Positions 1-9,675 of a stretch of DNA of 64,000 nucleotides are shown here, in pieces. The first letter of the stretch is position 1. Every line of letters begins with the position of its first letter. Under the pieces are notes generated by a model, which saw only the letters and a list, made by a program, of their open reading frames with translations, made no database searches and was not told the DNA's origin. The position numbers were made by a program, and so were the translations under genes. Origin of the DNA: Pseudomonadales bacterium (GTDB lineage Bacteria > Pseudomonadota > Gammaproteobacteria > Pseudomonadales > Azotimanducaceae); contig JAJDVW010000083.1 in assembly GCA_022825925.1 (NCBI GenBank), positions 26,550 through 90,549 on the forward strand. The letters are read 5' to 3'.

Positions 1-762
1 GACGTTGCCGGGGTCGCCGCCGAACCGCGCGATGTTGTCCCGGACCCACTCGAGGGCCTGGACCTGGTCGCGGAAGCCCTGGTTGCCGGAAACGCCGTCG
101 CGGTTCTCCGCGGTCAGTTCCGGATGGGCGAGGAAGCCGAGCCGGCCCAGGCGGTAGTTGAAGGTCACCACCACGGCGCCGTGCCCGGCGAGCAGGCGGC
201 CGGACTGCGCGGACCCGGAGCCGGCCTGCAGCCCGCCACCGTGGATCCACACCATGACCGGGCGGCGTTCGTCCTGGCGCTCGGCCTCGGTCCAGACGTT
301 CAGCGTCAGGCAGTCCTCGCTCTGCTCCGGCAGTTCCGCGTCCGGCGGAGGATCGTAGAACGGCACGCCGACGCGCGTGCGCTGGATGCAGATGGGACCG
401 GGCTCCCTCGCGTCCAGCACGCCCTCCCACGGCGTCACCGGCGCGGTCGGCGCCCAGCGCAGGACTCCGACCGGAGCGGCGGCATAGGGGATGCCGTGGT
501 ACTGCCGGAGGACCGCCGGGGAAGAGCCCTCAGCCGGGGAGCGCGAGGGGCTTGCCCCTCGCATGAAGATCCCCCCCAGCCCCACCCTTCCCCGGATGAC
601 TCCCCCCGTCACCGCGACTTCCTGGGCTACCCGCTCGGCCATCGCCCCCCGCTCGGCGTCCGGGGACGCAGGTCGTGGCGTTTGTTCGGAGCACCCGAAG
701 ATCGTCACGGCGATCAGGACCGGCATCGCGACCCGCAGAAGCATCTCGTGGCAGCGGTTCAT
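1..762 (-). CDS. Type B carboxylesterase, N-terminal part (runs off the window)
   Basis: Alpha/beta-hydrolase of the type B carboxylesterase family, which hydrolyses carboxylic esters. The 254 residues present begin with a signal peptide that looks like a lipoprotein signal (VTIFGC near residue 24). Then come the family block GIPYAAAPVG, the signature EDCLTLNVW, the oxyanion-hole segment WIHGGG, and FGGDPGNV at the window edge. The serine nucleophile (GESAGG in the family) should lie just outside. The start at 762 has AAGGA seven bases upstream. It is the last visible gene of a minus-strand run, 14 bases after the DUF3604 stop. Oddity: about 24 extra residues (around 62-85) separate the first strand from GIPYAAAPVG; their DNA contains a perfect inverted repeat. 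Confidence 0.85.
   Translation of the reverse strand, partial: MNRCHEMLLRVAMPVLIAVTIFGCSEQTPRPASPDAERGAMAERVAQEVAVTGGVIRGRVGLGGIFMRGASPSRSPAEGSSPAVLRQYHGIPYAAAPVGVLRWAPTAPVTPWEGVLDAREPGPICIQRTRVGVPFYDPPPDAELPEQSEDCLTLNVWTEAERQDERRPVMVWIHGGGLQAGSGSAQSGRLLAGHGAVVVTFNYRLGRLGFLAHPELTAENRDGVSGNQGFRDQVQALEWVRDNIARFGGDPGNV
543..562. repeat. Perfect inverted repeat inside the carboxylesterase gene
   Basis: GCGAGGGGC, two T, then GCCCCTCGC: a 9-bp perfect stem inside the coding sequence. It falls in a stretch that codes for about 24 residues with no counterpart in typical carboxylesterases, rich in Gly, Ser and Pro. Neighbouring DNA has runs of C and G unlike the rest of the gene. This suggests an in-frame insertion of a small palindromic element; that interpretation is inference. 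Confidence 0.5.
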
Positions 763-776
763 GGACACGTCCTTGT

Positions 777-2582
777 CTACGGCTTCAGCCAGATCGGTGA
801 ACTCCAGGCGCGCTCCTGGATGGTCGCGGGCGCGCCTTCCGCAGGGGCGACGCCGGCCCGGATCGCATCCCACGTGGACCACCGACAGGTGGGGTTCTGC
901 AACACCCTGACGTAGTAGAAGGCGGTCTCCCCGGCGGAGAAGGTCGGATCCCGCCACACGCCCCGCAGTTCCGAAGCGCCGATACCGTCGGAGGGACTGC
1001 AGTCCCCGAGATCGACCGTTGCGCCGTTGTCCGGGCAGCGATGGGTCTCGGGGTCCGGCGCCAGGCCGTCCGAGCAGAACGCGTCGAACACCCGCTCGTG
1101 CGTCTCGCCGTCCGCCATCCCGCCCTTGACGACCTGGACGCGCTGCAGGGCCGCCTCGTTCGGGTCCCGTACCGCCCAGACGAGGAAATCCGGCGTCCCG
1201 CCGGCGAGCCGCAGTTCGCCGCCCATGGGCACGCCATCGGCATAGGCGCGTCGCACGGCATCGGCCGCGTCGGCCAGGGCCTCGCCATAACCGTAACCCG
1301 CGAAGAACCGCACCTGGATGCGAGGTCCGGAAGTCGCGAAGGCTTCCCTGCGCCGCAGTGCGGCGTAGATCGACGGCCGGGTGTTCTCCTCCGCCCACAC
1401 CCCGGCCAGGCCCGCGGCGCTCCAGGACAGGAAGCTCGGTCCGACCGGTTCCGTGTCCTCCGGATCGGACGGCACGCTGCCGCGCCTCCCGGGGGTGCCG
1501 TCGTGCCGGCCGAGCTTGCCGAAGTAGCGGTCCTCGTCCACGGGGCTCGCGGCGTTGTGTCCGTCGCTCGACCCGATCAGGCCGAACCGGTACGGATTGA
1601 CCCCGGTCGCCGCCTCGAGCGCGAGCCCGGCACGCAGGGCGTCGCGGACGTAGGAGCCCGGGGCTCTCTCCGGCCCCGGCGGGGCCCAGATTTCGAACCC
1701 CGCCCACTCGTCATCGGGCGACAGCGCCGGGTGGGTCTCCGAGCTGCCCTTGACCTGGGTGACCTCGACCAGCGGCTCGTTCCGCAGGCGCCGGGCCGCG
1801 TATTCGGCATCGATGGGCCGGCCCGCCCAGTCCGTCCGCTCGAAGGCGAGCCCGGAACTCAGGTTCGAGTTGTGCGGAATCGCGAGCGCCTCGATGCCCG
1901 CGGCGCGCAGGTCGTCCATCCACCGCCAGAGGTTCTCGGCGTTGGGCGAGTCCACCGTCGTGAACGGAAAGGGGGACACCTCGCTGCCCGCGAAGATCAC
2001 GTTGCGGTGCAGGGTCCCGCGCTGGGGCGAGGAGGTGTACTCGTAGCCGACGAAGGTGGTGAACGTGCCGGGGTCGTTGTGGCGCTCGGCGGCGTCGATG
2101 GTCCGCTCCCAGGCGGAAGACATGACCCGCGCCGCGTCGAAGCCCGGGATGCGCTGGCTGCTCCGGACCGCCAGGGGGATGGATGCGCCCTCGAAGACCG
2201 GGTTGACCGGATTCGACTTGGCGATGATCTCCGGCGCCAGTGGGTGCCCGTGCAGGGGATCGTCCGGGTCGTTCAGCGCGCCGAGAGCCCCCAGGTACAC
2301 GCCATGGTCGGTGACGGCGTAGAAGTCGAGCGCCCCGGCGCGCAACTGCACGGCATAGCCCAGCGTGTGGTCGATGGCTTCCCCGCGGGCGTAGCGGTAC
2401 GCGTCGTCCGGCGTCGCCCGCACCCCGAAGCTGTACGCATCGAAGGAAAGGGCGCTATGGACGTGCAGGTCGCCGAACAGGGCGCGGCGCGCCTGTGGCT
2501 CCGTCGCGACGGCGTGCAGGGCAAAGGCGGCCAACGCGGCCGTGGCCCCCAACCGACGCGCCGGGATGCGTCGGGTTGCCAT
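777..2582 (-). CDS. DUF3604 domain protein, exported (paralogue A)
   Basis: 601-residue protein of the DUF3604 family, function not established. The N-terminus MATRRIPARR followed by a hydrophobic Ala-rich stretch ending HAVA is a standard signal peptide, and this start (AAGGGC upstream) was chosen over two longer in-frame ones at 2615 and 2639. The mature protein opens with GDLHVHSALSFDA, the PHP-like metal-binding signature, followed by VTDHG. A C-terminal block has Cys residues (CSDG, HRCPDNGATVD, NPTCRWSTWDAIRAG), consistent with disulfides in the periplasm, and ends ERAWSSPIWL. A clear paralogue lies at 24549-26312. It lies between a membrane protein gene and a carboxylesterase on the same strand. 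Family is certain; substrate is unknown. Confidence 0.85.
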   Translation of the reverse strand: MATRRIPARRLGATAALAAFALHAVATEPQARRALFGDLHVHSALSFDAYSFGVRATPDDAYRYARGEAIDHTLGYAVQLRAGALDFYAVTDHGVYLGALGALNDPDDPLHGHPLAPEIIAKSNPVNPVFEGASIPLAVRSSQRIPGFDAARVMSSAWERTIDAAERHNDPGTFTTFVGYEYTSSPQRGTLHRNVIFAGSEVSPFPFTTVDSPNAENLWRWMDDLRAAGIEALAIPHNSNLSSGLAFERTDWAGRPIDAEYAARRLRNEPLVEVTQVKGSSETHPALSPDDEWAGFEIWAPPGPERAPGSYVRDALRAGLALEAATGVNPYRFGLIGSSDGHNAASPVDEDRYFGKLGRHDGTPGRRGSVPSDPEDTEPVGPSFLSWSAAGLAGVWAEENTRPSIYAALRRREAFATSGPRIQVRFFAGYGYGEALADAADAVRRAYADGVPMGGELRLAGGTPDFLVWAVRDPNEAALQRVQVVKGGMADGETHERVFDAFCSDGLAPDPETHRCPDNGATVDLGDCSPSDGIGASELRGVWRDPTFSAGETAFYYVRVLQNPTCRWSTWDAIRAGVAPAEGAPATIQERAWSSPIWLKP

Positions 2583-2704
2583 TGCCCTTGCCGGCGGTGA
2601 CGCGGTAGCGCTCATGTCCCCGCCCCTGCGAGTGGCCACACAACCCGAGCCTACCGCGTTCCGCCGGGCCGCGCCCGCGCCAGGGGCTCCGCGCCTGGAA
2701 CACG

Positions 2705-3349
2705 TCAGCCTCCCTCCGGCGCCATGACCGCGCGGACCCGATGGCGGTCACGGGCTTTCTCGTAGGCGCGCTGCGAGACCTGCCCTTCTTCGACCATCGC
2801 GCTCAACTCCTCCAGCCTGCGTTCGACCTCCGCCGCCCGGAGGTCGCGGGCCGCCTCTGCCTTCACCACGTCGCCCCGGAAGGGCCCGCGGTCCCGGAAG
2901 CCGTAGCTGGCCTCGCGGAAGGCCGTCCGCCTGTTCAGGTTCCGCACGAGGGCGTACAGGACTTCGACCACCAGCAGCCCGGCGGTCGCGGCGGCGCCCC
3001 CGGGCCAGCCCGCGAGCAGGAACGCCTGCACGGCGAGTGCCGCGTTCGGCAACTGCGTCAGCCCGGTGAAGATGCGCAGCATGCGTTTCTGGTAGTCCCG
3101 CGTGTCCGGGGCCGCGTCCGGTTCGCCCGCGAGGGTCACGCCGATGCGGTCGGTCTCGCCGGCGATGTGGCGCAGGCCCTGACCCGTCAGGACGAAGAAC
3201 GCGGCGAGCAGGGCGGGCCGCCAGCCGAACAGTACCAGCGTCAGTCCGAGGAGCAGCACGTAGCCGGCCGCGATGCCGACGAACAGCGCGCCCTTGGCCA
3301 GCCGTTGCAGGCGGACTCGAGCCGCCGCGTCCGGGGTCGCGCCGGCCAT
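2705..3349 (-). CDS. Small four-helix membrane protein of unknown function
   Basis: 214 residues with hydrophobic stretches at roughly 18-40, 44-60, 95-112 and 113-130, predicting four membrane spans in two hairpins. The polar C-terminal tail (EELSAMVEEGQVSQRAYEKA) resembles a short SHOCT-like tail but I cannot assign it. The start ATG overlaps the stop of the FG-GAP gene upstream (TGATG), so translation is probably coupled and the two products may act together. I do not recognise the family. Confidence 0.7.
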   Translation of the reverse strand: MAGATPDAAARVRLQRLAKGALFVGIAAGYVLLLGLTLVLFGWRPALLAAFFVLTGQGLRHIAGETDRIGVTLAGEPDAAPDTRDYQKRMLRIFTGLTQLPNAALAVQAFLLAGWPGGAAATAGLLVVEVLYALVRNLNRRTAFREASYGFRDRGPFRGDVVKAEAARDLRAAEVERRLEELSAMVEEGQVSQRAYEKARDRHRVRAVMAPEGG

Positions 3350-4944
3350 CACGAGCCGCCGCGCGCCATCAGCACGACCACGCGATGCGCGACCGCCCCG
3401 GCCGGGTACTGGATGACGACGTCCTGCCGGCCGTCCCGGTCGAGATCGGCCAGCATCGCGTAACGCTCGTCGGCGGGCATCCGCACGGCCACGTGCACCG
3501 GGTCCGCCGCCAGAAGGTCGGGTGCCGAAACGCCGAGGAAGACGGACAGCCGGTCCCACCGCTCCGCGGCCAGGAGGTCCGCCCGGCCGTCGCCGTTCAC
3601 GTCTCCGATCAGCACGGTGGGAAAGAGCACCCCGCGGCGGTCGAAGGGGGCAAAGGCGGTGCGCACGCGGCGGGCGACGTCGGGGCGAGCGCCGAACGCG
3701 CCGTCCCGCTGGCGGTACAGGGCCAGGTCGATCGTGACGGACTTGCCGGCCATCGCGCGCACCATGCCTCCGAGCCCGGTGTCCACCGAGGCCATGCCGA
3801 AATCCGTGCGGCCGTCGCCGTCAAGGTCGAGATAGCGCTGCGTCGCGTATCCCGACGCCATGCCGCCGGCCGGCCCGGGCGTCGACAGCGTGGTACCTGG
3901 GGTCCGGTCGAACGCCGTGCCTTCCGGTATCGGTCGCCCGAAATGGACGTCGAACCTGCCGCGCGCGCTGAACACGCGCCGGCCGGCGACGGACAGGGTG
4001 ACGAGATCCGCCACGCCGTCGCCGTTCAGGTCGCGGAAGCCGTGCAGCACGGTGTACTCGAAGCGTCCGTCGAGGCCGAGGAGCAGCGACGGTACGCCGA
4101 CATCGCCGAACTGGAACCCGAGGGCGTATGCGCCGTCGAAGTCGAACGGCACGTCGAAGTCGAACATCTCCGGAGCCGCGCGGAAGCCGCCCGCGGCGTC
4201 CTGGCGATGCAACTCGAAGCGTTCCCCGTTCCAGAACACGAGGTCGCGGCGGCCGTCGCGGTCGTAGTCCATGCCGTGCACCCGGCCGAGGTACCACGGG
4301 ACGTGTTCCGCCGTGATGCCGGCCTCGCCGTACGAGCGGGGGTCGCCGTACGCGTGCCCATCCAGGTGGGGTTCGGGCGGGCCCAGCAGCACGGTGCCGG
4401 AGAAGACGCCGTCCGGCGTCTGCAACGCGATCCAGAAGCCGCGGGTGTCCGGGACGACCAGGTCGTCGCGGTTGTCGCCGTCGAGGTCGCGCGTCACGTC
4501 CAGCCGCGGTACGGCGCCGACCTCCGCCGCCGCCCGATAATCCGTCCCCACCGTCGCGGCGCAGCACTCGAGCCCCGTGGCCGCGTCGAACAGGGTCACG
4601 CGGCCGCGTCGGTACAGCACCGGGTGGTCCCTCCCGGCCACGTCCGCGACGTCGACGAACAGCACGCCCTCGTCCAGCGCCGTTTCGAGCACCACCGGCC
4701 ACGCGCCGGCCTCGAGGCGGCGGATCGTCAATCGGGTGTCGCCGCCGGCCGCCCCTTCGATCACGGCCAGTTCGGGGTGGTCAGGCGCCGTGAACGAACC
4801 GGGCAGGACCGTCTGGTACGGCGCAGCGCCGGTGTCGATCTCGTGGAACTCGAACAACTCCGCCGCGGGCGCGGCAGCGGTCCAGGCAGAACCCCAGGCC
4901 AGCGCCCATGCCGCGGACCAAGCCACCCTCGAGCACAAGTGCAT
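3349..4944 (-). CDS. FG-GAP/VCBS repeat protein, exported
   Basis: 531-residue secreted protein. It starts with MHLCSRVAWSAAWALAW, a signal peptide ending near APAAE. The body is built from FG-GAP/VCBS repeats of integrin-like beta-propeller type. At least six calcium-binding loops are visible: DLDGDNRDD, DYDRDGRRD, DLNGDGVAD, DLDGDGRTD, DVNGDGRAD and DLDRDGRQD. Such proteins bind surfaces or partners outside the cytoplasm; the ligand cannot be deduced. The start at 4944 has a strong GGAGGGGG ribosome site, and the longer in-frame extension to 5109 would run through the promoter region. First gene of a probable four-gene minus-strand operon divergent from the XRE regulator. Confidence 0.85.
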   Translation of the reverse strand: MHLCSRVAWSAAWALAWGSAWTAAAPAAELFEFHEIDTGAAPYQTVLPGSFTAPDHPELAVIEGAAGGDTRLTIRRLEAGAWPVVLETALDEGVLFVDVADVAGRDHPVLYRRGRVTLFDAATGLECCAATVGTDYRAAAEVGAVPRLDVTRDLDGDNRDDLVVPDTRGFWIALQTPDGVFSGTVLLGPPEPHLDGHAYGDPRSYGEAGITAEHVPWYLGRVHGMDYDRDGRRDLVFWNGERFELHRQDAAGGFRAAPEMFDFDVPFDFDGAYALGFQFGDVGVPSLLLGLDGRFEYTVLHGFRDLNGDGVADLVTLSVAGRRVFSARGRFDVHFGRPIPEGTAFDRTPGTTLSTPGPAGGMASGYATQRYLDLDGDGRTDFGMASVDTGLGGMVRAMAGKSVTIDLALYRQRDGAFGARPDVARRVRTAFAPFDRRGVLFPTVLIGDVNGDGRADLLAAERWDRLSVFLGVSAPDLLAADPVHVAVRMPADERYAMLADLDRDGRQDVVIQYPAGAVAHRVVVLMARGGS

Positions 4945-4977
4945 GCCAATCCCCCTCCAGAACCGCCAACATGATCG

Positions 4978-5033
4978 ACCTTTTCGGAAAGGACTATAAT
5001 TTGCAATCTTGATCCGGAAAGTACCGCTATCAG
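4978..5033. promoter_or_regulatory. Divergent promoter pocket for FG-GAP operon and XRE gene
   Basis: An AT-rich pocket in otherwise GC-rich DNA. On the plus strand TATAAT at 4995-5000 would place a start near 5007, ahead of the XRE gene. On the minus strand the same bases read TATAGT, with TTTCCG 16 bases upstream as a weak -35. No good -35 is visible for the plus-strand promoter. Both assignments are by eye. Confidence 0.5.
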
Positions 5034-5055
5034 GACACTCAAGTACCGTATACAG
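5019..5055. promoter_or_regulatory. Two direct repeats, possible regulator binding sites
   Basis: AAGTACCGCTATCAG at 5019-5033 and AAGTACCGTATACAG at 5041-5055 start 22 bp apart, about two helical turns. They lie between the -10 element and the XRE start codon, in the likely leader of that gene. This is the arrangement expected for autoregulation by the adjacent HTH protein; that role is inference. Confidence 0.45.
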
Positions 5056-5062
5056 ATACCTC

Positions 5063-5806
5063 ATGGTCCAGTCACGACGTATCGTCGATACCCTGAAACG
5101 CGAGCTCAAGGCCCACGGGGTCTCCTACGCCCAAGTGGCGCGCCGTCTCGAACTCTCCGAGAGCAGCGTGAAGCGGCTGTTCTCCACCGGGGGCTTCTCC
5201 CTCGCCCGCCTCGAGGCCGTGTGCGACCTGGCGGGGCTCGACCTCCTCGAGCTCGCGCGGCAGGCCGACGCCCAGCGCTTCCGCGTGCCCGCGCTCACGG
5301 TGGACCAGGAGCGGGAACTGGTGACCGACCCCGCGCTGCTGCTCGTCGCCGTGTGCGCCCTGAACCGGTGGTCGTTCGAGCGGATTCTCGACCGCTATCG
5401 CTTCACGGAGCCGAGGCTCGTCGGTCTGCTTGCCCGGCTCGACCGCATGGGGCTGATGGAGCTGCTGCCCGGCAACCGGATTCGCCTGCGCATCGACCGG
5501 AACTTCGCCTGGCTCCCGGACGGGCCCATCCACCGCTTCTTCGTCGACCGCCTGCAGAGCGAGTTCCTGGCCGGCGCCTTCCAGCCGGAACGGGACGTGC
5601 ACCGCGTCGCCTGGGGCATGCTGTCCGCGGACTCGGCCTCCACCCTCCGCGGGCGCATCGCCGAACTGACCGACGCCTTCGACGAGCTGACCCGGGGCGA
5701 CGAAGTCCGCGCCGACAGCGCCGCGCGGGGCACCTGCCTGCTCGTCGCGCTCCGCGAATGGGAGCCCTCGCCGTTCCGGGCCATGCGGCGGCCGGCCGGC
5801 CCGTAG
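5063..5806 (+). CDS. XRE-like HTH transcriptional regulator
   Basis: 247-residue DNA-binding protein. Residues about 8-60 form an XRE/Cro-type helix-turn-helix (VSYAQVARRLELSESSVKRL), followed by a region with a second winged-helix look (residues about 95-150: LNRWSFERILDRYRFTEPRL) and a C-terminal helical part. The ATG at 5063 was chosen because the HTH begins directly after it; an in-frame TTG at 5009 would overlap the promoter. No clear ribosome site is present. It is divergent from the FG-GAP/DUF3604/carboxylesterase operon and is its obvious candidate regulator. An intron-like repeat begins immediately after its stop codon. Confidence 0.75.
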   Translation: MVQSRRIVDTLKRELKAHGVSYAQVARRLELSESSVKRLFSTGGFSLARLEAVCDLAGLDLLELARQADAQRFRVPALTVDQERELVTDPALLLVAVCALNRWSFERILDRYRFTEPRLVGLLARLDRMGLMELLPGNRIRLRIDRNFAWLPDGPIHRFFVDRLQSEFLAGAFQPERDVHRVAWGMLSADSASTLRGRIAELTDAFDELTRGDEVRADSAARGTCLLVALREWEPSPFRAMRRPAGP

Positions 5807-5811
5807 GGGAC

Positions 5812-6040
5812 GTGGGTGCAAGTCGCACCCGGCAAGGGTCGTTCCAGCCGGAAGCAATCGGAACGGCGATGGAGGTAACGAAGCAACCTATCGAGCCGCC
5901 CCGGTACGCCGGGTGTGGATACCGATCGTACCGCGGGCAACGTGGTGACTTCGATCCGGCGCAGGACGCGATTGAAGGGGGCTGTTCGGCAATGGACACG
6001 GGGCCGCCCGCGCGGGGTTCGCGAGGCTAACAGGTGGTCC
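5812..6040 (+). mobile_element. Group-II-intron-like 5' fragment, copy A (no maturase)
   Basis: Bases 5812-5868 match 12415-12471 at 55 of 57 positions. The shared core folds as GTGGG-TGCAAGT-C(G/C)CAC, then CCGGC...GCCGG, with CGTTCC able to pair with GGAACG. The GGTGCAAGTCC-type segment resembles domain I of bacterial group II introns. Structured-looking DNA (AGGTAACGAAGCAACC and onward to GAGGCTAACAGG near 6033) continues in this copy. No reverse transcriptase or domain V/VI end is present, so it would be a truncated remnant. The family assignment is from memory of intron sequences; the repeat itself is certain. Confidence 0.45.
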
Positions 6041-6081
6041 GGGATCGCTTGCGCGCGGCGGACCGCCCGTGGCGCGCGCCC

Positions 6082-6087
6082 TATAAT
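6082..6087 (+). promoter_or_regulatory. -10 element for methylmalonyl-CoA mutase
   Basis: Consensus TATAAT in the context CCTATAATCCCG, 32 bases before the mutase start, giving a leader of about 26 bases. No convincing -35. The same TATAAT followed by a C/G-rich stretch precedes the epimerase and ccmA genes in this window. Confidence 0.5.
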
Positions 6088-6119
6088 CCCGCGCTCGATG
6101 GCAGGATCGGGACACGCCG

Positions 6120-8252
<2,133 letters not shown>

Positions 8253-8292
8253 GCGGCGCTGCGGTATCTGCAAGCGCCCCAGGCGCCGGACC

Positions 8293-8733
8293 TCAGGTCG
8301 GTCGTTCCTCCCGCGTGGGCGATGCCCCGGCCGCGCGCGGACCGTGGAGCCCCTGCATCAACCCCTCCAGTCTGGCGATGCCGGCCGCCATCTCGCGGAA
8401 CTGGTCCTCAATGCGGTGCTCCAGCCGCTCCATGCGCGCTTCCAGCCGGTCGAGCCTGGCCTCGACATGGGCGAAACGGGCGTCCACCTGCTTGAAGCGT
8501 TCGTCCACCTGCTTGAAGCGGTCGTCCACCTGCTTGAAGCGAGCGTCCACCTGTTCGAAGCGGGCGTCCACCTGTTCGAAGCGGGCGTCGACTTGTCCGA
8601 AGCGGGCGTCAACGATGGTCAGGTTGACCCCGATGACGCTCGCCCCCACGAGCAGGGTCGTCGCGATCAAAGTGACGAACTGGTACTTCATCATGGGCTC
8701 CGGGTTCGGATCGTCGCCGAATCGAAGTGCCAT
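8293..8733 (-). CDS. Membrane-anchored heptad-repeat coiled-coil protein
   Basis: 146 residues: a short N-terminal part, one hydrophobic segment (about residues 16-36), then a long coiled coil. Seven nearly perfect heptads of the form DARFEQV (variants DARFKQV, DDRFKQV, DERFKQV) run into EARLDRLEARMERLEHRI. The heptads are encoded by 21-bp DNA repeats. It is probably a membrane-bound structural or scaffold protein; function unknown. ATG at 8694, with GGAG upstream, is an equally good start. It is convergent with the mutase gene. Confidence 0.6.
   Translation of the reverse strand: MALRFGDDPNPEPMMKYQFVTLIATTLLVGASVIGVNLTIVDARFGQVDARFEQVDARFEQVDARFKQVDDRFKQVDERFKQVDARFAHVEARLDRLEARMERLEHRIEDQFREMAAGIARLEGLMQGLHGPRAAGASPTREERPT
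8482..8607. repeat. Six 21-bp tandem repeats coding for heptads
   Basis: Plus-strand units begin at 8482, 8503, 8524, 8545, 8566 and 8587, each starting GTCCACCTG(C/T)T or a close variant. Each unit codes for exactly one coiled-coil heptad, so copy-number change keeps the frame and alters rod length by one heptad. Confidence 0.9.
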
Positions 8734-8872
8734 GTTCGCGCCCCGTGGCAGGTTTGTATGCAGGACGAAAGCCGGTCGTTCACGGGCGGACATCCTGCAC
8801 GTCCCATGGCGAGAGTCTGATGGCCCCCGGCCGATCAAGTCAACATGGTGGCCGGCTCTCCGGTCGGCGCGA

Positions 8873-9189
8873 TCAGTAGCCGCCGGCCGCAGCTGCCGCC
8901 CGCCGCTCCTCCAGCGCTGCCATCATCTCGTCATGCCGGCGACCTCGATGATCCAGTAGAGGGGCCCGGTCATGCCCAACAGGCCGTCGAGCACCTCGGG
9001 CGTCAACGTCTCCTTCAAGGCGTCCTCGGGGAAGCCGATCCAGTCCAGACCGAAGCCGCCGATGAGGCCCCCGATGCCGGACGTGGCCTTGATGGCGAAC
9101 GTGCGGATCGAGAAGACGACCCCCCTCGGAGCGGCGGCCCGTCCGGATTCACGCTCGTCCGCTACGTCCGTGAGCTGCGGATCGATCAC
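8873..9189 (-). pseudogene. MFS/GPH-type transporter, 3' remnant with frameshift
   Basis: The translated segment DVADE...GVVFSIRTFAIKATSGIGG, GFGLDWIGFP and GPLYWIIEVAGM matches the last helices of sugar:cation symporter-type MFS transporters. Only about 85 residues remain, preceded by unrelated DNA. The frame runs into a stop at 8923, but one base over it continues as DEMMAALEERRAAA and ends at 8873, a plausible original C-terminus. The gene is therefore truncated at its 5' end and frameshifted near 8935. Confidence 0.65.
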
Positions 9190-9675
9190 GAATCGGCCGC
9201 TTTGGGTCGGGCGGCGTCCATGGCGTTCGCCGGTGCCGGAGGTGCGAGTGACGGACGATAGCCCGCGCGGAGCGTTGACACGCGGAGCGTTGTCCCTGGC
9301 CGATGGACGCGTCGGTCGCTACGCTCCAAACGCCCGACGTTCCATGAGACGGCGTCATGCGGCCCCGCCATTCGATAGGGCTTCGGCCAGCGGCGATAGT
9401 AAGTTGGGCCCAAAGGCGGCCCTATCGGTTTTACTTCGACACTAACGTATCGTTTCCGGATTGCGACTCTTTAGTATTCTCCCATCGGGACGCAAGGAAT
9501 TGATGCGGTCGATTCGCGTTAGCAGTGCGTTTCGCGACCGTCCCGATAGACGCGGCCGATACGGCTTTGGATGGCTGGGAATCCGCAGCATGCATTGGGC
9601 GATCTGGGCCGGGGCGGCACGAACCGGGGCACGAACGGATGATGCGCCTGCCGATACAGTGCGGCCGGGGGTCGG
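9190..9675. other. Intergenic stretch upstream of the LuxR regulator
   Basis: No convincing gene. A 12-bp direct repeat, CGCGGAGCGTTG, is present at 9266-9277 and 9281-9292, with TTGACA at 9275-9280 but no matching -10. Bases 9421-9480 are the most AT-rich part and contain TAGTAT at 9472-9477, a possible -10 for the LuxR gene. A 75-codon reading frame at 9461-9688 has no protein-like character. Confidence 0.5.

Noticed and set aside
5812..5828. T-arm-like sequence (5-bp stem, loop TGCAAGT), as in a tRNA
   Set aside because: No acceptor, D or anticodon arm around either copy; loop lacks the TTC core.
8482..8607. CRISPR array
   Set aside because: Units are contiguous 21-mers without spacers and code for heptads.
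9275..9280. TTGACA as -35 of the LuxR gene
   Set aside because: No -10 at 16-18 bp and 400 bases from the start codon; part of a direct repeat.
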